A stretch of 64,000 bases of DNA from Aquisalibacillus elongatus (GCF_003843875.1 NZ_RKRF01000011.1:62001-126000), one strand, 5' to 3'. Numbered from the stretch's first letter, positions 1-8,478 are shown. Translations and numbers: made by a program. Notes: a model not told the origin generated them from the letters alone.

Positions 1-380
1 TGAAGGAATTCGTATTCCCTTCTTATTTCTTTTTCGGAATCCCCTTCGTCATAATCACGAAACAAATTATTAATCTTTAACAGATTCATGTAAGGAACTT
101 CACCAGCATTCCGCGGAACTAATTTAACCTTATATTGGAAATAATTTATGTCATTACTTACTTCGCGATAATCACCTTGTTCAACCTTATCAAACCATAA
201 GTCAATTTGTTCTTCAACTAAATTAAATTCTAATGATCTAATTTCGCTAGCATAATCGTGCCCCAAACGTTCCTGGAAATGGTGAACCTCTAAAGTTTGC
301 CTAATAGCAATGAATGTTAACACTGCAATGATAATGATTACTATAACAATCAGAATTCGTGTTTTAGTTACATTCCCCAT
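1..380 (-). CDS. Membrane-anchored protein of unknown function, 3' end outside window
   Basis: An open frame runs from an ATG at 380 leftward off the window edge, giving at least 126 residues. The N-terminus is MGNVTKTR followed by a very hydrophobic run (about residues 9-26), typical of a single signal-anchor helix. The rest is soluble, rich in charged residues, and would lie outside the cell. A GGGTG ribosome site lies about 9 bases before the ATG. I do not recognise the family. It diverges from the lipoprotein gene at 591; the 210 bases between them are AT-rich and should hold both promoters. Confidence 0.6.
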   Translation of the reverse strand, partial: MGNVTKTRILIVIVIIIIAVLTFIAIRQTLEVHHFQERLGHDYASEIRSLEFNLVEEQIDLWFDKVEQGDYREVSNDINYFQYKVKLVPRNAGEVPYMNLLKINNLFRDYDEGDSEKEIRREYEFL

Positions 381-572
381 TCTAAAAACACCCTTAAATA
401 GTTTATTAATAAAATATTATGAAATAAAAACCAATTATAGTAAAGCCAACTGAAAAAGTCCGTTTTATGATAAAGATTTAATTTAAACCTGGCATTCCTC
501 TACTCAATAGGAAGAACTTTATGAAATTTTTAAAAATATTGGTTATTTCAGTAAGGTTTATGAATAAATTTT

Positions 573-582
573 AGGGGAGGTG
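573..582 (+). promoter_or_regulatory. RBS that fixes a TTG start
   Basis: AGGGGAGGTG ends 8 bases before a TTG at 591. No ATG lies at a suitable distance, so the TTG is taken as the start of the lipoprotein gene. Confidence 0.7.
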
Positions 583-590
583 TTTTAGTT

Positions 591-1127
591 TTGAAGAATA
601 CATTTATATTGAGAGCCTTAACTGTCACTGCCTTAGGCCTATTCTTAGTGGCTTGTGGTGGTGAAAATGAGGATCAAGAGCAGGATAATAATAGTGAAAA
701 TGGTAAAGAAAATACGAGTCAGGAAAGTGATGATCAAAACACAGATGAAGAAGAGCAATCACAAAATGAAGAGGAAACAGATGAGGATGAAAGCGGTGAT
801 TCATTAAGTGACTTACCTGATGCCATTCCGTCTGACTTTCCATTCCCTGAAAATGCCACCCAAGTCATGGTCACTGAATCAGAGATGTCGGGATCTACCC
901 TTTACACTGTAAACTTTATGTTTGATGGAGATCCATCTGAACTTTTCAATAGCATTAAAGATTATGTCACTCAGAATGATTATTCTATTGAATTTGAAGA
1001 CGAAAACCAAGAATTCACACTTGATGCTGTCAATTATGATACGCTCGAGGGAATTGATATATCTTCCATGCTTGAAAGAAGTACAGGAATCGCAGTTGGC
1101 TTATCATTTACAGTACCTAACGAATAA
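591..1127 (+). CDS. Acidic secreted lipoprotein, unknown function
   Basis: 178 residues from a TTG start. The signal peptide ends in a lipobox (LVAC, Cys 22), so the protein should be lipid-anchored outside the membrane. Residues 24-73 are a low-complexity linker of Glu, Asp, Gln, Asn and Ser. A compact domain follows (about residues 75-178, starting near DAIPSDFPFPENA). Many Bacillus lipoproteins of unknown role share this lipobox, acidic linker and small domain layout. The strong acidity fits a salt-adapted surface. It appears to be a single-gene unit followed by a hairpin at 1133-1174. Function is not assigned. Confidence 0.75.
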   Translation: MKNTFILRALTVTALGLFLVACGGENEDQEQDNNSENGKENTSQESDDQNTDEEEQSQNEEETDEDESGDSLSDLPDAIPSDFPFPENATQVMVTESEMSGSTLYTVNFMFDGDPSELFNSIKDYVTQNDYSIEFEDENQEFTLDAVNYDTLEGIDISSMLERSTGIAVGLSFTVPNE

Positions 1128-1132
1128 AATTA

Positions 1133-1174
1133 CAAGAGAAGCTTAGTTTAATTGCTCTGACTATGCTTCTCTTG
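1133..1174 (+). terminator. Hairpin after the lipoprotein gene
   Basis: CAAGAGAAGC at 1133-1142 pairs perfectly with GCTTCTCTTG at 1165-1174. There is no good T-run after it, so it may be a weak or processed terminator. Confidence 0.45.
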
Positions 1175-1288
1175 AGATTTAGGTTCTATGAAACTACCAC
1201 TTCCCTCTTAGATGATAAACGTTATGGCATATCCCCATGCTCCAGGCTAAAAATTCCTAATCAAGCATTGGTAATTAACAATATTCAA

Positions 1289-2131
1289 TTAACCTTTGAT
1301 CGCACCTTCTGTCATTCCTTTTGTAATTCGGCGTTGGAAAATCGAATATAAAATAATGACTGGAAGAATCGCAAATACTAGACTCGCAAATAGAACGCCC
1401 CAAGCATTCGTATACTGTGCTTCATTACTGATAAAGTCTATTGCTAGAGCTAACGTGTAATTTTCACTTGATTGCAGGAAGATCAAGGCCATAAAGTATT
1501 CGTTCCAAAACTGAATCGCATTCATGATTGTGACCGTAATAATCCCCGACATAGTTAGTGGCGTCACGATTTTCCACAGAATTCCGTATGGTGACATACC
1601 ATCAACCGATGCTGATTCTTCTAGCGATTTTGGGATGGTCCCCATGAAACTCGTTAAAACGAAAATTGTAAACGGTAATTGAGACATCGCGTAGACGACA
1701 GACAATCCAATAATACTATCAAGCATATTAAACTGTGCTAATAGGAAGAACAATGGAATCCAACCTAGTACCATCGGTATCATCATCGCTGAAATATACA
1801 ACGTAAAAAGCATTTGGCTGCCTTTAAAACGAATTCGCTCTAACGCATAAGCTGTCGGTACTGCTAAGACAAGACATAGGACCGCACCAAGCGCTGTCAC
1901 AACGAAACTATTAAATATACTGGTATCAAGATTATATTCTGTCCAAGCCGTGACGAAATTACTAAAATTAAATTGTTCTGGAATGCCCCATGGATTAGCA
2001 TAAATCTCTGCGTTACTCTTAAATGACCCTAAGAACATCCAAAAGATCGGATATAATACAGCCAATGACCATAGGATCAAGGGCAAACGAATTCCACTTC
2101 GTACTAGTCTTTCACCAAAAGTACGTTTCAC
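1289..2131 (-). CDS. Carbohydrate ABC transporter permease (MalG type)
   Basis: 280 residues with six predicted membrane helices. The EAA loop is visible near SLEESASVDGMSPYGILWKI, the cytoplasmic contact for the ATPase in MalG-family permeases. It is the last gene of the order murQ, binding protein, MalF-type permease, MalG-type permease, and starts 11 bases after the preceding permease. The substrate is inferred from context to be MurNAc, GlcNAc or a disaccharide of them, because the operon starts with murQ. No ATPase gene lies in the island, so a shared MsmX-like ATPase encoded elsewhere probably powers it. No clear terminator was found after it. Confidence 0.85.
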   Translation of the reverse strand: MKRTFGERLVRSGIRLPLILWSLAVLYPIFWMFLGSFKSNAEIYANPWGIPEQFNFSNFVTAWTEYNLDTSIFNSFVVTALGAVLCLVLAVPTAYALERIRFKGSQMLFTLYISAMMIPMVLGWIPLFFLLAQFNMLDSIIGLSVVYAMSQLPFTIFVLTSFMGTIPKSLEESASVDGMSPYGILWKIVTPLTMSGIITVTIMNAIQFWNEYFMALIFLQSSENYTLALAIDFISNEAQYTNAWGVLFASLVFAILPVIILYSIFQRRITKGMTEGAIKG

Positions 2132-2142
2132 GATAGTCCCCC

Positions 2143-3045
2143 CTAGTACTCTACTCTATCTCTTCTTAACAACAACTGTAATAAAACAACGGTAATAAGT
2201 GATAGAACAAGAATCATAACACCAATCGTTGCCCCATAACCGAAGTTATACTGTGTGAAGGCTTGTTGGTATAAATAAGAGCCCATCACGTGTGTGGAGT
2301 TGTTTGGCCCCCCGCCAGTCATAACTTGCACAATGATAAATGACCCGTTTAATGTTGTAATTACAATATATAAGATCGAAATCTTAATTTGTGGCCAAAT
2401 CAGCGGCAACGTCACCTTCCAAAATTGCTGCCATTCATTAGCACCATCAATTTTGGCAGCTTCATAATAACTCTTCGATATATTGGAAATACCGCCCATG
2501 AGTAGTAACATAAATAGGCCAATCCCAGCCCAAATGGATGGGAGGACTAAACTTGGCAACGCCCATGTTTCACTACCTAGCCAAGGACGAGTCCATTCTT
2601 CTAATCCAATCATCTCTAAACCAGAGTTCACTAGACCTAGATTAGGGTTATAAATGAACATCCAAAGAATACCAATGACCACTACTGACATGATGTTCGG
2701 GAAAAAGAAAACAATGCGATAAAACGGCGCTTCTTTAATCTTCAACTGCGTTAAGGCTACTGCTATAAACAATGCCATAACCATAATCCCAATCACCTTA
2801 GTTGCGACTAAAAAGTAGTCATGCCAAACCGTATCTGGAATAATCTCATCATTAAATAACCGAATATAGTTATCAAAACCAACAAATTCACGCGTTTGTG
2901 ACGTTCCTGACCATTCAAAAAAGGAAAAATATAAACCACTAAATAACGGATATAAAGTAAAAATACTAAACATAATAAAGGTAGGAACTAAACAAAACGC
3001 TAAAAATAAGTATTTTTGTTTCTTAGTTTGAACCATGCTTATCAC
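2143..3045 (-). CDS. Carbohydrate ABC transporter permease (MalF type)
   Basis: 300 residues with six predicted helices and an EAA-type loop around SYYEAAKIDGANEWQQFWKV, which would dock the ATPase. It forms the heterodimeric membrane channel with the MalG-type permease just downstream. It lies 131 bases after the binding-protein gene, a gap with two strong hairpins that may lower permease expression relative to the binding protein. Family membership is clear; the sugar is inferred from the neighbours. Confidence 0.85.
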   Translation of the reverse strand: MISMVQTKKQKYLFLAFCLVPTFIMFSIFTLYPLFSGLYFSFFEWSGTSQTREFVGFDNYIRLFNDEIIPDTVWHDYFLVATKVIGIMVMALFIAVALTQLKIKEAPFYRIVFFFPNIMSVVVIGILWMFIYNPNLGLVNSGLEMIGLEEWTRPWLGSETWALPSLVLPSIWAGIGLFMLLLMGGISNISKSYYEAAKIDGANEWQQFWKVTLPLIWPQIKISILYIVITTLNGSFIIVQVMTGGGPNNSTHVMGSYLYQQAFTQYNFGYGATIGVMILVLSLITVVLLQLLLRRDRVEY

Positions 3046-3082
3046 TCTTTTCTTCTATTTATGATGTATGTTTAAAGAAGGT

Positions 3083-3102
3083 TGACGATAGCTCTATCGT
3101 CA
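3083..3102 (-). repeat. Perfect inverted repeat between binding-protein and permease genes
   Basis: A 20-base perfect palindrome (TGACGATAG, AG, CTATCGTCA on the minus strand) lies 40-60 bases before the MalF-type permease. Followed by ACCTTCTTT. Such intercistronic hairpins usually cause partial termination or protect the upstream message. Confidence 0.6.
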
Positions 3103-3137
3103 GATTGAAAAGAGTCAAATCTTCGTTATGTAGTAAG

Positions 3138-3170
3138 TGTATGGAATGCAGATTAACTACATTCCATACA
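3138..3170 (-). repeat. Long hairpin just after the binding-protein gene
   Basis: TGTATGGAATG at 3138-3148 pairs perfectly with CATTCCATACA at 3160-3170. It begins seven bases after the stop codon of the binding-protein gene. No T-run follows, so mRNA 3' end protection is as likely as termination. Confidence 0.6.
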
Positions 3171-3176
3171 ACTTTC

Positions 3177-4556
3177 TTAATTTCCTTCTCGATACTCTGC
3201 TGCTGCTTCTTCAGCTTCTTGAATAAATTCTTCTGCTGTTAAATTACCAAGTAGCAATGATACGAGTGAGTCACTGATCGGTGTTTCAAGGTCAGCACTC
3301 ATTGGATGCGGCTTGTAAAAGATTTCAACTTGTTCTGGGTCGTTAATCATTTCGTTCGCCTGAATTAAATACTCTGGAACATTCTCGTTGTTCGCTAAGT
3401 CAACACCTTCTAAGTTCATAATCGCACCTGTATGCTCGGAGAATAACTCTGCATATTCACGTGTGAACACAAACTCAACAAACGCTTTTGCAGCTTCTGG
3501 ATTCTCAGCTTCCTCAGCTATTGCTAACGGTCTTAAGTCTGGAACAATCGCCATTGGTTCACCTTCTGGGTTCATTGGAGACGGAATAAAACCATACTGT
3601 AAATCTTCTGGTTTGTCGCCTTCCATCTCATTCGGTAACCAGAAACCAACTGGAATAAACGCATTGTCACCAAGTAAGAAATTCATTTGTGACTGCGTAT
3701 GGTTAAGTGCACCTAAACCTGAATCAACATAACCTGCATCAACCATCTCTTCTACATTATTCATAACTTCCACTGCCTCGTCTGTTTCCCAAGCACCTTC
3801 TGCACCTTGAACGATGTCAGCCAATAGCTCATTACCACCGTGAGCTGCAAAGGCAGGATACAACATACCACGTGAGAAGTAGTAAGGGTGTTGCCCTGTT
3901 GTTACAAACGGTGAAATATCTTCGTTTTCTTGAATGTCTCCCATCGTACTCATGAAACTATCAAAGCCTTGTGGGACTTCATAACCGTTCTCTTCAAAAC
4001 GGTTCATATCATACCAAGTACCCCAGGCGTCAAATACTAACGGTAAGCTGTAAAGTTCGCCGTCATAATCGGACGGTTCAGCTATGAAACTATCAACTAA
4101 TTTAGAACCATCTTCAAGCTCAATTCCTTCAGCCCATTCGGTTAGATTCATCAATTGGTCGTCTTCAACCATTTGCGTTTCACTGGAACCCGCACCATCA
4201 ATATAAACAACATCAGGTGGATCGCCAGAAACCCAACGCGAACGCATTTCTTCGTTAATAGTCGGCCCTGCATGTTGAGTCACGTTAACATCTGGATATT
4301 CCTCTTCGAAGTCAGAAATTACTTCTTTCCACCAAGAATCACCATAACCACCAACAAAGTATTGAATTTCTAATTCGCCACTAATTTCGCCATCTGATGA
4401 TTCATCGCTACTACCTTCATCATCGGAAGACTCCTCTTCATCCGAGGACCCACCATCATCTACTGGTGCTTCATCTGGTGCACAAGCATACATCAGAAGT
4501 GCTAGAAGCATCATCATTAACACAAGTCCAAATTGCTTTTTCAACAATCCATTCAC
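3177..4556 (-). CDS. Sugar-binding lipoprotein of the ABC importer
   Basis: 459 residues, COG1653-type extracellular solute-binding protein. Starts at a GTG (4556) with GGGGG about 8 bases upstream. The signal peptide ends at the lipobox LMYAC (Cys 25), followed by an Asp/Glu/Ser linker to about residue 58, then the binding domain starting ELEIQYFVGGYGDSWWKEVI. It delivers the sugar to the two permeases downstream. Lying directly after murQ, it most likely binds MurNAc, GlcNAc or a MurNAc-containing disaccharide; this is inference. The acidic linker resembles that of the lipoprotein at 591. Confidence 0.85.
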   Translation of the reverse strand: MNGLLKKQFGLVLMMMLLALLMYACAPDEAPVDDGGSSDEEESSDDEGSSDESSDGEISGELEIQYFVGGYGDSWWKEVISDFEEEYPDVNVTQHAGPTINEEMRSRWVSGDPPDVVYIDGAGSSETQMVEDDQLMNLTEWAEGIELEDGSKLVDSFIAEPSDYDGELYSLPLVFDAWGTWYDMNRFEENGYEVPQGFDSFMSTMGDIQENEDISPFVTTGQHPYYFSRGMLYPAFAAHGGNELLADIVQGAEGAWETDEAVEVMNNVEEMVDAGYVDSGLGALNHTQSQMNFLLGDNAFIPVGFWLPNEMEGDKPEDLQYGFIPSPMNPEGEPMAIVPDLRPLAIAEEAENPEAAKAFVEFVFTREYAELFSEHTGAIMNLEGVDLANNENVPEYLIQANEMINDPEQVEIFYKPHPMSADLETPISDSLVSLLLGNLTAEEFIQEAEEAAAEYREGN

Positions 4557-4591
4557 TTGGTTATCCCCCTTGTGATTAATATTATTTGAAA

Positions 4592-4617
4592 CGCATCTAA
4601 AGTTAACTTAAGATGCG
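4592..4617 (-). repeat. Hairpin between murQ and the binding-protein gene
   Basis: CGCATCT at 4592-4598 pairs with AGATGCG at 4611-4617, with a further palindromic core AAGTTAACTT. On the minus strand it is followed by TTTCAAATAATATT. Possible weak terminator or processing site that sets relative expression. Confidence 0.5.
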
Positions 4618-4627
4618 ACTTCATCCA

Positions 4628-5533
4628 TTAATTGTCCTTCACGTATTGAATAGCATCTCGTACATAGCCATCACATTCATTCAGTGCTTGGTTGGCTGTT
4701 TCATAATCAACGTCACCTTTTAGCATCACAATGGCTGGTTTTACATGGTTGTTTGTTTTGGCCAATGTCTGTTCCGCTACTTCATATGTAACTTTAGCGA
4801 TATCCATAATAATTCGTTTCGCCCGATCACGTAATTTCACATTATTCGCTTGCACATCGACCATTAAGTTTTCATAAACTTTACCTAATTTAACCATAGT
4901 CGTTGTACTAATCATGTTTAGAATCATTTTATGAGCTGTTGCCGCTTTCATTCTTGTTGAACCGGTTAGCACTTCAGGTCCAACGACAACTTCAATTGCT
5001 CGATCTGTTATCTGGCCAATTTCTGAATGCTCATTACACGTTAGCGCCACTGTGAATGCGCCTTGTTCTTTAGCAAGTTTGACCGCACCAATCGGATAAG
5101 GCGTCCGCCCACTCGATGTAATACCAATAACAACATCAGATGGACCAATCTCCTTAACAGCAATGTCTTCTCTACCCTGACTTTCTTGGTCTTCAGAGCC
5201 CTCTGACGCTTGGAAAAATGCATCGACGCCTCCAGCCATAATCGTTTGCACCATTTCTGGTGGTGTCATAAACGTCGGCTGGCATTCTGATGAGTCCAAG
5301 TAACCTAAGCGACCACTTGTCCCGGCCCCTACATATATTAATCGACCTCCTCGCAATAAACGTTGATAAACTGCTTCAACAACATCTTCAATGGTCGGTA
5401 AAACCTTTTCAATTGCTTGATGAACATTAGCATCTTCCTGATGAATCGTTTTTAAAATGTCATATGTATCTTTTTGGTCAAGATTCATGCTATTAGAGTT
5501 TCGCTGTTCTGTTGTTAACGTTGATAATTCCAT
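4628..5533 (-). CDS. murQ: N-acetylmuramic acid 6-phosphate etherase
   Basis: 301 residues. Splits the lactyl ether of MurNAc-6-P to give GlcNAc-6-P and D-lactate in the cytoplasm. The SIS-domain motif GGRLIYVGAGTSGRLG is at residues 62-77. Glu83 (SSEC) and Glu114 (EGSED) match in position the two catalytic glutamates known for E. coli MurQ. The start is set at 5533 because GGAG lies 6 bases upstream and the N-terminus MELSTLTTEQRN matches the family. A start at 5554 would have no ribosome site. It leads the operon murQ, binding protein, two permeases, from a consensus promoter with a cre in the leader. Confidence 0.95.
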   Translation of the reverse strand: MELSTLTTEQRNSNSMNLDQKDTYDILKTIHQEDANVHQAIEKVLPTIEDVVEAVYQRLLRGGRLIYVGAGTSGRLGYLDSSECQPTFMTPPEMVQTIMAGGVDAFFQASEGSEDQESQGREDIAVKEIGPSDVVIGITSSGRTPYPIGAVKLAKEQGAFTVALTCNEHSEIGQITDRAIEVVVGPEVLTGSTRMKAATAHKMILNMISTTTMVKLGKVYENLMVDVQANNVKLRDRAKRIIMDIAKVTYEVAEQTLAKTNNHVKPAIVMLKGDVDYETANQALNECDGYVRDAIQYVKDN

Positions 5534-5560
5534 GTAGCTCCATTCCCTTACCATTGTTTT

Positions 5561-5577
5561 AGTAAAGCGCTTTCAAA
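5561..5577 (-). promoter_or_regulatory. cre (CcpA) site in the murQ leader
   Basis: On the minus strand TTGAAAGCGCTTTACTA fits the cre core (WTGNAARCGNWWWCA) with the last two positions off. It sits about 30 bases downstream of the predicted transcription start, a usual position for CcpA roadblock repression. Confidence 0.65.
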
Positions 5578-5607
5578 ATCATGATAATTAACTGAAAATT
5601 TATAATT

Positions 5608-5636
5608 ATTATAACCTTTTTAATTTCTTATGTCAA
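5608..5636 (-). promoter_or_regulatory. Consensus sigma-A promoter of murQ
   Basis: On the minus strand TTGACA (5636-5631), a 17-base spacer and TATAAT (5613-5608). Both hexamers are perfect. The start of transcription would be near 5601. Confidence 0.85.
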
Positions 5637-5652
5637 TAAAACGTTTTGTTTT

Positions 5653-5688
5653 TGAAATATTATTTCAGATAGAAAAATATTATTTAGA
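5653..5688. promoter_or_regulatory. Tandem palindromes, candidate MurR operators
   Basis: A perfect 15-base palindrome TGAAATATTATTTCA at 5653-5667 is followed by an imperfect copy (core AAAAATATTATTTAG, 5673-5687). Their centres are 20 bp apart, two helical turns, so two dimers would sit on the same face. They lie just upstream of the murQ -35 (about -59 and -79), between murR and murQ. Assignment to MurR is inference. Confidence 0.5.
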
Positions 5689-5770
5689 ATGCATGCTACT
5701 ACCTTCTCTAAACCAAGCATTAGATGTGTTTGATCAGCATTTATAAAAAACTAATATTTGTATCAAACAT

Positions 5771-6634
5771 TTATAAATCCCCTTTAATATAGGAAATCGC
5801 TTCACGCGTTTCGTCAATGTATTGCACGGACTGCTCGTACTGTTGCGCTGCTAGACTCATGAATAACATATCGATCACATGTAATTGCGCAATACGAGAT
5901 GACGTCGCACCACTACGAAATGTTGCTTCACGTGCCGCCGAAGTATGAAGCTTAATATCAGCTTGGTCAGCCACTTTCGACCGGCCATATTTCGTTACAC
6001 TAATCGTTTGAATACCTTTTTGTCTCGCCAATCCGAGTATTTTAGCTACTTCTGTTGTTTCACCTGAGAACGATAACCCGACCACGACATCTTGCTTACC
6101 TTTATTCGCAACTGTAGTCGCTGCCATATGTAAATCTGAAAATGAATGAACATGCTTATTAATCCGTACGAACTTCTGCGCTGCATCACTTGCAGCAATG
6201 TATGACGCACCGAAGCCAACAAAAGTAATCGACTCTGCGTTTATAATGGAATTGACCGCCCGCTCCAATTCTTGCTTATCTAAGATATCAACTGATTCTT
6301 TGATCGTTTGAATGGTATTAGCGGTTACGGTATCAATCACACTGCCAATATCTTCATTCGGTTTAATATCACGGTAATCGGTTGATCCATTCCCTTGTTG
6401 TAGATCACCAGCGACACGAAGTTTTAATTCTTGAAAACTTTTAAAGCCAATTGATTTACACATACGAATGACTGCAGCACTACTTGTTTGGCTTGCTTTG
6501 CCTAATGATGCTGCTGTCATTTGAATGGCTTCTTCAGGATGCTGAATCATATATTCAGCAATTTTGCGTTCGGAATTCGGTAAAAAACCAACCATTTCTT
6601 TTAAAATCACGAGTCCACCTTTTAAATCCGACAT
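5771..6634 (-). CDS. murR: RpiR-family regulator with SIS domain, MurR-like
   Basis: 287 residues. The N-terminal RpiR-type helix-turn-helix covers about residues 1-77 (TAASLGKASQTSSAAVIRMC). A sugar-phosphate isomerase (SIS) domain follows at about 120-260 (FVGFGASYIAASDAAQKF, VVGLSFSGETTEVA). In E. coli MurR the SIS domain binds MurNAc-6-P. The gene starts 25 bases after nagB, so it is the third gene of nagA-nagB-murR, and lies just before murQ. Ribosome site AAAGGATGAAGG precedes the ATG. It probably controls the murQ operon and perhaps the other transcripts of the island; whether as repressor or activator cannot be told. Confidence 0.8.
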   Translation of the reverse strand: MSDLKGGLVILKEMVGFLPNSERKIAEYMIQHPEEAIQMTAASLGKASQTSSAAVIRMCKSIGFKSFQELKLRVAGDLQQGNGSTDYRDIKPNEDIGSVIDTVTANTIQTIKESVDILDKQELERAVNSIINAESITFVGFGASYIAASDAAQKFVRINKHVHSFSDLHMAATTVANKGKQDVVVGLSFSGETTEVAKILGLARQKGIQTISVTKYGRSKVADQADIKLHTSAAREATFRSGATSSRIAQLHVIDMLFMSLAAQQYEQSVQYIDETREAISYIKGDL

Positions 6635-6659
6635 ACGCCTTCATCCTTTCTGTATAATA

Positions 6660-7355
6660 TTATCCAACATCACTTACAAACACGGTGACATCAGGGTGAT
6701 GATGCAGGACACTAGCTGGAAATTGTTCGTCAACCTCACCTTCCATTAAACGATTAAATGCATGTTGTTTATCGTGTCCACTAACCATTAGAACAATTTT
6801 CTTTGCTTCCATAATGGTCTGAATACCCATTGTAATCGCTTGAGTCGGCACGTCGTCAATTGATTCGAAAAAACGAGCATTCGCTTGACGCGTTGTTTCA
6901 GCTAAATCAACTATATGTGTGCGAGATTGAAATGACGTCCCTGGTTCATTAAAACCAATATGTCCATTATGACCCAGTCCGAGAATTTGTAAATCAATCT
7001 GACCTTGTTCCGCGATTAATTGTTCATAACGGGTACACTCAGCCGTTAAATCATGAGCCTGACCATCAGGGATATAACTTGCCATCACCGAAATGTTAGA
7101 AAATAAATTCTTCTCCATAAACGTCCGGTAACTTTGCGAATGACTTGGAGAAATCCCGACATATTCATCTAAATTGAACGTCGTTACATGTGACCAATCG
7201 GGTTGGGTTTGGCGTATGTACTCATAGAATCCTACGGGAGTACTACCGGTCGCTAAACCTAAAACTGGTTGGTCTTTTGCACCAACAAGCTCCTGCACAT
7301 AATCAGCTACTCGTTGACTCAACGCTTCATAATTATTGGTTTGGATGACGTTCAT
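6660..7355 (-). CDS. nagB: Glucosamine-6-phosphate deaminase
   Basis: 231 residues, the length of the short Bacillus-type enzymes. Converts glucosamine-6-P to fructose-6-P and ammonia. Seen are GLATGSTPVGFY (phosphate loop), TTFNLDEYVG (catalytic Asp region) and LGLGHNGHIGFNEPGT (catalytic His/Glu loop). The ATG at 7355 lies inside the end of nagA (23-base overlap), with AAGGTG upstream, so translation is probably coupled. The allosteric tail of the longer E. coli enzyme is absent. Confidence 0.93.
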   Translation of the reverse strand: MNVIQTNNYEALSQRVADYVQELVGAKDQPVLGLATGSTPVGFYEYIRQTQPDWSHVTTFNLDEYVGISPSHSQSYRTFMEKNLFSNISVMASYIPDGQAHDLTAECTRYEQLIAEQGQIDLQILGLGHNGHIGFNEPGTSFQSRTHIVDLAETTRQANARFFESIDDVPTQAITMGIQTIMEAKKIVLMVSGHDKQHAFNRLMEGEVDEQFPASVLHHHPDVTVFVSDVG

Positions 7356-8478
7356 AGGTTTTCACACCTTTACAATAAGTTGCATATACCGTTAATTGAT
7401 TATCGACTAAGACGAAATCAGCATCTTTACCAACAGCAATACTACCCTTCTGATTCCAAACACCATACTGTTTAGCCGGATTAACAGAAGCCATTTTTAT
7501 GACATCTCGAAATGAAGCACCACTAACGTCCATCATTCGTCGCGCCGCTTCATTCATCTTCAGAACACTACCAGCAAGTGTGCCGTCATTCAGTGTCGCC
7601 TGTTTATTCGCCACAGTTACATCTTGCCCGCCCAATGTATAAGTTCCGTCTTCTAAGCCTTTCGCTCGAATACTATCCGTAATAAGCGTAATCTTATCAG
7701 GACCTAACATATCGTAGAGCAATTTCAACATGGGATCAACAACATGAATGCCATCAGCAATGAGTTCACTTTGTAAATCCTCGAATAATGCCGCTGCACC
7801 AACCGCTCCGACTTCTCGGTGGTGAAGACCATTCATCGCGTTACATAAATGCGTCAATTGACTTAAACCATGCGTTCTCGCTAATCGAATCGTGTTATAA
7901 TCCGCATCTGTATGACCAGCTGATGCGACAACAGACGCATCACGTAACAATTGCATAATATCATCCGCATGATCCAATTCTGGAGCTAACGTCATGGCCT
8001 TTACCACACCGGTTTCAAGCCACTTTTTGGTTAATGTGTAATCTGGCAAGCGAATATGTTCTGCTGGCTGGGCTCCTTTTTTCTTTTGATTGATAAACGG
8101 GCCTTCTATGTGTGCTCCTAGAATTTCAGCTTCACCTTCATTCTGGTGATAATCAACGATCGTGTTTAACGCTTGTTCAATCTGCGACGGATCACTTGTT
8201 AACGTTGTCGGTAAAAATGAGGTTGTTCCTTCTTGCGGTAAGGTTCGCGCCATTGTTGCCAACGCTTCATTCGTCCCATCCATGACATCAACACCATTGG
8301 TACCATGAATATGGGTATCGATGAAACCAGGAATAATGTTCAACCCAAGTCCATCAATCGCCGACTCATTATGGATAGACTCCTCATAAACGCCGATAAT
8401 TTTACCGTCTTCAATCTCAATCGAACCACTATCAATGGTCTGATTTTCGAGAAATATTGTCACATGATTCATGATCAT
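7333..8478 (-). CDS. nagA: N-acetylglucosamine-6-phosphate deacetylase
   Basis: 381 residues, amidohydrolase family. Removes acetate from GlcNAc-6-P, the product shared by the GlcNAc and MurNAc branches. Metal and catalytic motifs are visible: DTHIHG, the metal Glu in GAHIEGPF, SAGHTDADY, LTHLCNAMNGLHHR and the catalytic Asp in LITDSIRAKGL. First gene of nagA-nagB-murR. Two nearby starts exist (8478 and 8472); the first has a purine-rich stretch at a suitable distance. Its promoter faces that of glcD. Confidence 0.93.
   Translation of the reverse strand: MIMNHVTIFLENQTIDSGSIEIEDGKIIGVYEESIHNESAIDGLGLNIIPGFIDTHIHGTNGVDVMDGTNEALATMARTLPQEGTTSFLPTTLTSDPSQIEQALNTIVDYHQNEGEAEILGAHIEGPFINQKKKGAQPAEHIRLPDYTLTKKWLETGVVKAMTLAPELDHADDIMQLLRDASVVASAGHTDADYNTIRLARTHGLSQLTHLCNAMNGLHHREVGAVGAAALFEDLQSELIADGIHVVDPMLKLLYDMLGPDKITLITDSIRAKGLEDGTYTLGGQDVTVANKQATLNDGTLAGSVLKMNEAARRMMDVSGASFRDVIKMASVNPAKQYGVWNQKGSIAVGKDADFVLVDNQLTVYATYCKGVKTYERHPNQ

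Noticed and set aside
521-555. TGAAAT...ATTTCA before the lipoprotein gene as a further MurR operator
   Set aside because: The half-sites are 17 bases apart rather than 3, so the arrangement differs from the murQ palindrome.
1228-1288. Terminator after the MalG-type permease
   Set aside because: Only weak, mismatched self-complementarity (GGTTAATT with TTAATTACC on the minus strand) and no good T-run after a stem.
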